The notes under the pieces: model-generated | Databases searched by the model: none | The model's input: only the letters and a program-made list of their open reading frames with translations | Told to the model about the DNA's origin: nothing | Assembly: GCA_039028635.1 (NCBI GenBank) | Contig: JBCCHV010000063.1 | Coordinates: 1 to 38,881 of the forward strand | Direction of reading: 5' to 3' | DNA from: Acidobacteriota bacterium | GTDB lineage: Bacteria; Acidobacteriota; Thermoanaerobaculia; Multivoradales; JBCCEF01 | Length of the DNA stretch: 38,881 bases | Translations under genes and position numbers: made by a program | Shown: one piece after another, positions 33,668 through 38,881 of the stretch | Numbering within the stretch: position 1 is the stretch's first letter | How the letters are laid out: every line of letters starts with the position of its first letter

Positions 33668-34102
33668 ATGAAATTTGAGCGCATCATGATGACCTTGGCG
33701 GTGCTGGCGACGCTGGCCTTCGTGGCCGTGGCGGCGAACTCCTATCGCGTCGAGCTGCCCTTCGAGGGACTCCATCAGCACGTCGTGCTCACCCTGGGGA
33801 CCGTGTCGGCGCTGCTGCTGCCGCACTTCTGGGTGCTGTTCTACCTCGTCGGCACCGGCCGGGTGCTGCGCGCCGCGGGGTCGGTCGAAAGCTCTCGCCG
33901 GCGTCTCTTCGGGCTGATGGCGATCACCATCCTGCTGTTGCTCGCGGTGGTGGTGACCAGCGTCCTTTTGGGCGGTCCGGCGGCGGTGCGCCTCCACAAG
34001 GTGGTGTTCGCCTTTGCCGGATTGCTCCAGCTCGCCACTCTGGCGGTGCAGTGGCAGGAGCTGCGGCACAATGCCCGCCAGTTCCGCGATGCGCCGGCCT
34101 GA
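33668..34102 (+). CDS. Small four-helix membrane protein of unknown function
   Basis: 144 residues with four hydrophobic helices (about 6-24, 38-62, 81-101 and 110-128) joined by short charged loops, and a charged C-terminus with His, Arg and Gln. I recognise no family. The ORF sits between two glycosyltransferase genes and overlaps the second by 14 bases, so it may belong to the same surface-glycan unit, but it also has its own extended -10 promoter. The start is set by that promoter and the absence of earlier starts before the preceding gene. Confidence 0.7.
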   Translation: MKFERIMMTLAVLATLAFVAVAANSYRVELPFEGLHQHVVLTLGTVSALLLPHFWVLFYLVGTGRVLRAAGSVESSRRRLFGLMAITILLLLAVVVTSVLLGGPAAVRLHKVVFAFAGLLQLATLAVQWQELRHNARQFRDAPA

Positions 34103-35000
34103 CGCCAAGGTCGCGGCGGTCCTGGTCAACTGGAACGGTGCCGACGATACCCTCGAGACCCTCGACTCCCTCAGCCGTTGTGGTGACGCCATGGACTGGC
34201 TGGTGGTCGACAACGGCTCGAGCGACGACTCCGTCGCTCGCCTGCGGGCTCGCTGGCCCGACCTCGACATCCTGGAGACCGGTGAAAATCTGGGCTTCGC
34301 CGGCGGCAACCTGGCGGGAATCCGACAGGCCCTAGAGGACCCGGATGTCGGTTTCGTGCTGCTCATCAACACCGATGTCGAGGTCGCCGAAGGCTTCTTG
34401 CGGCCCTTGGTGGCGGCCTGCACCGACTCGCAGGTGGGCGCCGCCGGCCCGAAGATCTTCTATGCCGAGCCGCGCGATCGCCTGTGGTGCGCCGGCGGTC
34501 GCTTGCGCCTGCGCGAGACGGTGACCGAGGAATGGGGGCGCGGCGAGCCCGACGGGCCGCGCTGGAGCCGGTCGCGAGATGTTTCCTACCTCACCACCTG
34601 CTGTCTGCTGATTCCGCGTGACGTTCTGGAGCGGGTCGGTCCCCTCGATCCGGTGTACTTCATCAACGTCGACGACGCCGACTGGTGCCAGCGCGCGGCT
34701 CGGCGGGGATACCGCCTGCGCTACGTGCCGGAGAGCGTCCTGTGGCACAAGGTGGCGGCGTCGACGGCCGGCAGCTACACGCCGTTCAAGACCTTCCATA
34801 CGGGACGCAGCAACGCCGTCTTTGTGCGCCGCCACCGCGGCTTGCTGGCGCGCGGGGTCTTCATCGCCTGGAATCTGGTAGCCCTCGCCGCCGCCCTGGT
34901 GCGCGAGATTCCGCGCGGCAACGGCCGCGCCGTGTGGTCCAAAGCACGCGGTCTCTGGCGCGGCTTGACCGAGCCCCTTCCGGCCCTTCCACAGCTTTAG
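34089..35000 (+). CDS. GT2-family glycosyltransferase, rhamnosyltransferase-like
   Basis: A 303-residue GT-A protein. Motifs in order: VAAVLVNWNG (residues 8-17), WLVVDNGSSDDS, ENLGFAGGNLAGIRQAL, LLINTDVEVAEGFL (the DxD-equivalent), GAAGPKIFY, and FINVDDADWCQRAARRGYRL followed by VLWHKV. This layout is typical of WbbL/rhamnosyltransferase-like GT2 enzymes. A hydrophobic segment near the C-terminus (FIAWNLVALAAALV) suggests membrane association. ATG 34089 was chosen because the earlier in-frame region overlaps a real gene in another frame. Confidence 0.85.
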   Translation: MRRPDAKVAAVLVNWNGADDTLETLDSLSRCGDAMDWLVVDNGSSDDSVARLRARWPDLDILETGENLGFAGGNLAGIRQALEDPDVGFVLLINTDVEVAEGFLRPLVAACTDSQVGAAGPKIFYAEPRDRLWCAGGRLRLRETVTEEWGRGEPDGPRWSRSRDVSYLTTCCLLIPRDVLERVGPLDPVYFINVDDADWCQRAARRGYRLRYVPESVLWHKVAASTAGSYTPFKTFHTGRSNAVFVRRHRGLLARGVFIAWNLVALAAALVREIPRGNGRAVWSKARGLWRGLTEPLPALPQL

Positions 35001-35042
35001 GAGAAGGCCTTTCCGGGGCTGTGCCGGGACCCTCGGATGGGC

Positions 35043-35048
35043 TATCAT
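35043..35048 (+). promoter_or_regulatory. Possible -10 box for the scpA operon
   Basis: TATCAT about 150 bases before scpA, without a recognisable -35. The leader would include the small open frame at 35109. Confidence 0.3.
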
Positions 35049-35108
35049 GGCGCCATCGCGCGCCGGTCGCTCGGACCGAGTGCCCCTGATTTACCCTCGA
35101 GGAATCTC

Positions 35109-35198
35109 GTGATCTCGTCTGCGGATGTCGTGCTGGTCGTCTTGCCGTGCTCCGAACCGGCCGGGAATCTCCGCCGCGCGGCGGAGGAGCGGCGATGA
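35109..35198 (+). CDS. Possible 29-codon upstream peptide coupled to scpA
   Basis: A GTG-initiated frame (MISSADVVLVVLPC...) with GAGGAA about 6 bases upstream ends in TGA that overlaps the scpA ATG as ATGA. It has a short hydrophobic middle and a basic/acidic end. The overlap mirrors the coupling used by the other genes of this operon, but a short open frame in GC-rich DNA can arise by chance. Confidence 0.3.
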   Translation: MISSADVVLVVLPCSEPAGNLRRAAEERR

Positions 35199-35995
35199 GC
35201 GCTGCGCCGGCGGTCAGTAGCCTGCTCCCGGAGTCCTGGAAGGTCCAGCTACCGGTTTTCGAGGGACCCCTCGATCTCCTGCTCCACCTGATCAAGATCA
35301 ACGAGGTCGAGATCACCGATATCCCGGTGGCCCGCATTTGTGACCAGTTTCACGAGTACCTGCGCCTGATGGAAGAGCTCAATCTCGACATCGCCGGCGA
35401 GTACATCTACGAAGCGGCCCTGCTCATCCACCTCAAGTCGAAGCTGCTGCTGCCGCGCTCGCCGAGCTCCTCGGGAGAGCCGGAGGAGGATCCGCGCGAG
35501 GAGCTGGTGCAGCGCTTGCTCGAGTACCAGCGCCTCAAGGAGGTCGCCCAGTCCCTCGCCGAGGTGCACCAGGTGCGACGCGGCATCTGGACCCGTCGGC
35601 CGGCGCCGTTGCGCTTGGTGCGCGACCCAGAGGAGGACGACGAGATCGACCTCGGAGATCTCTCCCTCTATGACCTGCTGGGCGCCCTCCGGACGGTTTT
35701 CGATCGCTACGAGCGCGAGAATCCACCGCCCTACAAGCTGAGCGGAGAGTCGTTTTCGGTCAAGGCGCAGCTCCAGCGCCTGATCGACGCCATCCCGCGC
35801 GGCCGCCCCTACGACCTGCTGGCCGACTTCCGCGATCGCTCCTGCCGCGCCGAGGTGGTGGCGGCCTTTCTCGCCGTGCTCGAGATGGCCCGTCTCAATC
35901 TGGCGCGGCTGCATCAGACCGAGGCCGGCGAGATCCTGATCTATCGCACCACCCGCGAGCTGGCGGTGGAGGAGCTGGAGGGCCTGCAGGAATGA
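35195..35995 (+). CDS. scpA: Segregation and condensation protein A (kleisin)
   Basis: A 266-residue ScpA. The N-terminal SMC-binding part reads VQLPVFEGPLDLLLHLIKINEVEITDIPVARICDQFHEYL in pieces (about residues 17-56), followed by AGEYIYEAALLIHLKSKLLLP. The linker is acidic, and a C-terminal winged helix ends AAFLAVLEMARLNLARLHQ...GEILIYRT. It bridges SMC heads with ScpB in chromosome condensation. GGAGGAG 6 bases before ATG 35195 sets the start. Its stop overlaps scpB as ATGA. The smc gene is not in the window. Confidence 0.96.
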   Translation: MSAAPAVSSLLPESWKVQLPVFEGPLDLLLHLIKINEVEITDIPVARICDQFHEYLRLMEELNLDIAGEYIYEAALLIHLKSKLLLPRSPSSSGEPEEDPREELVQRLLEYQRLKEVAQSLAEVHQVRRGIWTRRPAPLRLVRDPEEDDEIDLGDLSLYDLLGALRTVFDRYERENPPPYKLSGESFSVKAQLQRLIDAIPRGRPYDLLADFRDRSCRAEVVAAFLAVLEMARLNLARLHQTEAGEILIYRTTRELAVEELEGLQE

Positions 35996-36708
35996 CCACC
36001 CGAGGCGAGATGGAGGCAGCCCTCGAAGCGGTGCTGTTCGTGTCCTCCGAGCCGGTGCCCCGAAAACGCCTGCTCGCCCTTTTCGACGAGGCCGAGCGCG
36101 ACGAGGCGGAGATCGCCTTGGCGACGGTGCTGGAGCGATTCAGCGGCGACGGCGGCGGCGTGATGCTCGAAGAGGTGGCCGGCGGCGTCCGGCTGGTGAC
36201 TCGGCCGGAGCTGCACGGCTGGCTGCGCAAGTTCTTCGAAGTGACCGGAGCCAGCAAGCTGTCGATGGCGGCCGTCGAGACGCTGGCGATCATCGCCTAC
36301 CGGCAGCCGGTCACCGGGCCTGAGATCCAGGAGCTGCGCGGGGTGAGCCCTTCCGGCGTGCTCAAGACCCTGCTCGAGAAGCGGCTGGTGCGGATCGCCG
36401 GCCGCAAAGAGGTGGTGGGCAAGCCGTTCCTTTACTGCACCAGCCGGGAGTTCCTGGTTCACTTCGGCCTCAAGAGCCTGAAGGACCTGCCGCCCCTCGA
36501 GGACTTCGAGGACGCTCAGATGCTGGCGATCCCGGAGGAAGCTCCGGCCGATCCCGGCCTCGCCGGCGGCGATCGCGAGGAGACCATTCTGCAAGCGGCG
36601 GCGGAGCTCGACGAGCAGGCCGACGCACCGGATGAGCCGGACACCGACGGCGACGAGCGGGAGACCGACGAGCCGAAAGCGGCCGCCGGCGGGGGAGCGG
36701 AGGGATGA
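35992..36708 (+). CDS. scpB: Segregation and condensation protein B
   Basis: A 238-residue protein. Two winged-helix domains: MEAALEAVLFVSSEPVPRKRL at the start, and the ScpB signature LSMAAVETLAIIAYRQPVTGPEIQELRGV (about 91-119), then LLEKRLVRIAGRKEVVGKPFLYCTSREFLVHFGL. The last 50 residues are an acidic disordered tail. It dimerises on ScpA within the SMC complex. It overlaps both neighbours by four bases (ATGA), so scpA, scpB and rluB are translationally linked. Confidence 0.96.
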   Translation: MTTRGEMEAALEAVLFVSSEPVPRKRLLALFDEAERDEAEIALATVLERFSGDGGGVMLEEVAGGVRLVTRPELHGWLRKFFEVTGASKLSMAAVETLAIIAYRQPVTGPEIQELRGVSPSGVLKTLLEKRLVRIAGRKEVVGKPFLYCTSREFLVHFGLKSLKDLPPLEDFEDAQMLAIPEEAPADPGLAGGDREETILQAAAELDEQADAPDEPDTDGDERETDEPKAAAGGGAEG

Positions 36709-37850
36709 GCGAGCAGCGGCTGCAGAAGATTTTGGCGCGGGCAGGGGTGGCGTCGCGGCGCGGCGCCGAAGAGCTGATCGTTGCCGGTCGGGTGACGGTC
36801 AACGGCAAGGTCGCCGAGATTGGCGTGCGGGTCGATGCCGAGAAGGACTCGATCAAAGTCGACGGTAAGCGCATCGCCGCACCGACCCCGGACCGCTACC
36901 TTGTGCTCAACAAGCCGCGGGCGGTGATGTCGACGGTCGCCGATCCGGAAGGGCGACCGACGGTGATGGAGCTGGTGCCGCGGGACCTGCGCAAGGCTTT
37001 GGTGCCGGTCGGGCGGCTCGATTTTCTCACCGAGGGCTTGCTGCTGTTGACCGATGACGGCGACTTCGCCCAGCGGGTCGCCCATCCGCGCTACGGCTGT
37101 ACCAAGACCTACGAAGTGAAGGTCAAGGGTTTTCCCGAGGAATCGGCAGTGGATCGCCTGCGCGAAGGCATCGTGCTCGATGGCAAGCGCACCTCGCCGG
37201 CGCGCATCGAGCGGCGCCGGACCCAGCGCCGGCCCGGCGAGAAGGCGCCGACCAACAGCTGGTGGACGGTCGAGATCGGCGAGGGTCGCACGCGCCAGAT
37301 CCGCGAGATGTTCCAGCGCATCGGGCATCCGGTGGGCAAGCTGCGGCGGGTCGCCATCGGCACCCTGCGCGACGACACGCTGGCGCCGGGAGAGCTGCGG
37401 CCGCTGACCGAACGTGAGGTGGCGGCGCTGCTCAAGCCGACGCCGAAGAAGAGCTCACCGACCAAGAAGGGTGCTGCCGCCAGGAAAGGCCCGGCCGGGA
37501 AAGGCTCCGCCAGGAGTGGCCCGGCTAGGAAAGGCCCGGCCAGGAGTGGCCCCGGCAGGCAAGGCCCGGCGAGGAAGGGATCCGCCGGCAGTGGTCCAGC
37601 CAGGAAGGGCCCGGCCAAGACGGGACCCGGCCCAAAGCCGGGCGGAGGAGCGAAGGCCGGTTTCCGGCCGAGCTCGAAAGGGGCGCCCAAGGGACCTCGT
37701 GGAGGCCCGGCCGGGGGGCGCTCCGGCGCCGGCCGGCCAACGCGCGGTGGAGGTCAAGGCGGCGGTGGTCGTCCGGGCCGGCCTGCAGGCCGGCGAGGTG
37801 GCGGGCCGGCGGGCTCGAAGCCGCGCGGTGGAGCGACCAAGAAGCGATGA
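36705..37850 (+). CDS. rluB: 23S rRNA pseudouridine synthase, RluB/RsuA family, with a long basic tail
   Basis: A 381-residue protein. An N-terminal S4 domain (RLQKILARAGVASRRGAEELI, residues 5-25) precedes the catalytic core with VGRLDFLTEGLLLLTDDGDF (about 104-123, catalytic Asp in RLD), KTYEVKVKGFP and GRTRQIREMFQRIGHPV. RluB makes pseudouridine in the peptidyl-transferase region of 23S RNA. Residues about 245-381 are a disordered Gly/Pro/Arg/Lys tail built partly from six-residue GPARKG/GPARSG repeats (18-base DNA repeat, roughly 37480-37640). RluB versus a close RsuA paralogue is inferred from the scpAB context. Confidence 0.88.
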   Translation: MSEQRLQKILARAGVASRRGAEELIVAGRVTVNGKVAEIGVRVDAEKDSIKVDGKRIAAPTPDRYLVLNKPRAVMSTVADPEGRPTVMELVPRDLRKALVPVGRLDFLTEGLLLLTDDGDFAQRVAHPRYGCTKTYEVKVKGFPEESAVDRLREGIVLDGKRTSPARIERRRTQRRPGEKAPTNSWWTVEIGEGRTRQIREMFQRIGHPVGKLRRVAIGTLRDDTLAPGELRPLTEREVAALLKPTPKKSSPTKKGAAARKGPAGKGSARSGPARKGPARSGPGRQGPARKGSAGSGPARKGPAKTGPGPKPGGGAKAGFRPSSKGAPKGPRGGPAGGRSGAGRPTRGGGQGGGGRPGRPAGRRGGGPAGSKPRGGATKKR

Positions 37851-38512
37851 GCCTGGTGGTCGCGATCGACGGCCCCGCCGGGGTCGGCAAGAGCACGGTG
37901 GCGCGTCGGTTGGCGGAGCGCCTCGGCATTCCCTATCTCAACACCGGCGCCATGTACCGCGCTCTGGCGTTGGCGGTGCTGCGCGCCGGAATCGATCCCG
38001 ACGACCGCGCCCGCGCCGTCGAGGTGGCGTTGGCCGCCGACGTCGTGCTGCAGCCGCGGGACAACGGCGAGGTCGCCATTCTGCTGTCCGGCGAAGACGT
38101 TGGTGGTGCCCTCTACACGCCCGCCGTCGGGGCCGCCAGCTCTCGCCTGGCAGCCTACAGCGAGGTGCGACGGCGCATGGTGGAGCTGCAGCGGGTCTGC
38201 GGTCGCCGCGGCGGCGGCGTGCTCGAAGGGCGCGACATCGGCACCGTGGTTTTCCCGGAGACACCCCACAAGTTCTTCGTGACGGCGCGCCCGGACGTCC
38301 GCCACCAGCGCCGCTGGCGCCAGCTCCGGGACTCCGGCAAGGAGGTCACCCTGGAGACCGTGGCCGCCGAGATGGCGAGCCGCGACCGTCGCGATGCCGA
38401 GCGCGAGGACTCTCCCCTCACCCTCGGTGAGGGCTACCGCGAAGTGGACACTTCCGACGTCTCCATAGATCAGGTGGTCGACCTGCTGGTGGCCGCCGTC
38501 CAGCCGCGCTGA
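37847..38512 (+). CDS. cmk: Cytidylate kinase
   Basis: A 221-residue protein. P-loop GPAGVGKS (residues 8-15), the NMP-binding segment YLNTGAMYRALALAVLRAGID, EGRDIGTVVFP (about 126-136), KFFVTARPDVRHQRRW, the lid-like RDRRDAEREDSPL, and a C-terminal VDTSDVSIDQVVDLL. It phosphorylates CMP/dCMP. Its ATG overlaps the rluB stop (ATGA), extending the operon to four genes. The mosaic repeat element starts 17 bases after the stop. Confidence 0.96.
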   Translation: MSLVVAIDGPAGVGKSTVARRLAERLGIPYLNTGAMYRALALAVLRAGIDPDDRARAVEVALAADVVLQPRDNGEVAILLSGEDVGGALYTPAVGAASSRLAAYSEVRRRMVELQRVCGRRGGGVLEGRDIGTVVFPETPHKFFVTARPDVRHQRRWRQLRDSGKEVTLETVAAEMASRDRRDAEREDSPLTLGEGYREVDTSDVSIDQVVDLLVAAVQPR

Positions 38513-38529
38513 GGGAGTCTCCGCCGAGC

Positions 38530-38881
38530 TAGCAGGTTGCTGAAAAACTCGTCGGCAACCTGCTTTCGGGCCCGAGAAGGCTGGGCGCCCCCCGCCCGGC
38601 GGCGGCGTAGCCGCCGCGACGGGAGAGGGAGGCCCAAGAACCGCGCCTCTTGGGCCGGAGCGGGACGCGCAGTCAGGGTCGCGTAGCCCCTCTCGAAACA
38701 GACAGCTAGCAGCGCTGGAAAAGATCAGGTTTGAGGACTTCCGACCCGCGTGGGACCCCGAGCCCAGCGGGCGAGGGGGCGGCAAAGCCGTCGAGGACGG
38801 GGCCGCCCTGGATTGGGGTGAAGGCGCACGACATGTGCGTCGCCGGGCCGCGCAGGCCTGAGGGGGGCGCCTTTAGCCCCC
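38530..38881. repeat. Mosaic TA-flanked repeat element, copy D, open at the window end
   Basis: The left part matches copies B and C: TA|GCAGGTTGCTGAAAAA, the 10-bp hairpin, GGCGGCGGCGTAGCCGCCGC, the GGCCCAAGA...TCTTGGGCC stem, one GCGCAGTCA unit (B and C have two), and the internal terminus TAGCAGCGCTGGAAAA. After that it switches to the module of copy A, with GGCGGC-AAA-GCCGTC, CGCAC-GACAT-GTGCG and the GGGGGGC stem, and leaves the window before a right terminus. Confidence 0.8.

Noticed and set aside
37480-37640. Repeat run that could be mistaken for a CRISPR or minisatellite array
   Set aside because: The repeats stay in the rluB reading frame, are 18 bases long without spacers, and encode a low-complexity protein tail.

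Overview
The window is a gene-dense, very GC-rich bacterial chromosome segment made almost entirely of conserved housekeeping genes. No rRNA operon, phage, plasmid or CRISPR array is visible. The organism is probably a Gram-negative bacterium with a lipoprotein-bearing envelope, such as an Acidobacteriota member or a relative. This is inference from gene content: a spoVG - tRNA-Gln - prs - rplY - pth block, and signalling proteins that combine an MshEN-like domain with GAF, DUF4388 with a J-like domain and TPR, and a cNMP-binding domain with FHA.

Layout. 1-335: mobile-element-like repeats. 336-2052 (minus): a DUF465 protein, rimI and tsaB; mutS and a NagZ-type glycosidase diverge from tsaB. 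5740-5992: a TA-flanked repeat element between nagZ and ssb, which converge on it. 6618-8629: dtd, HU and an MshEN-GAF protein. 8781-11474: a secreted TPR protein and a lipoprotein. 11471-14664: a promoter/terminator leader, spoVG, tRNA-Gln(TTG), prs, rplY and pth. 14702-16777: a membrane pyrophosphatase. 16778-17568: a 790-base gap with two inverted copies of a structured repeat, a long rod-shaped RNA fold that I read as a 6S RNA candidate, and the rpsF promoter. 17569-18660: rpsF, rpsR and rplI. 18804-22681: a methyltransferase and a class A PBP converging on a second TA-flanked element. 22814-26656: uvrB and uvrC. 26831-30511: a DUF4388/J-like/TPR protein, the RNase P RNA gene, ldcA and a cNMP-FHA protein. 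30585-35000: recG, two glycosyltransferases and a membrane protein. 35195-38512: scpA, scpB, rluB and cmk in an overlapping operon. 38530-38881: a third, mosaic repeat element running off the window.

Themes. (1) A family of TA-flanked palindromic elements sits exactly in the stop codons of convergent gene pairs. Removing each complete inter-gene element together with one TA rebuilds both stops on one shared TA. The elements also carry an apparently covarying bidirectional terminator. (2) Several genes (tsaB, mutS, the TPR gene, the PBP gene, and a membrane protein at 33668) have a -10 hexamer only 6-9 bases before the start codon and no usable Shine-Dalgarno, which predicts leaderless mRNAs. 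(3) Two structured RNAs (RNase P RNA, and a 6S-like rod) and one possible small RNA or attenuator lie between the protein genes. All functional calls rest on motif recognition by eye; no database search was run.
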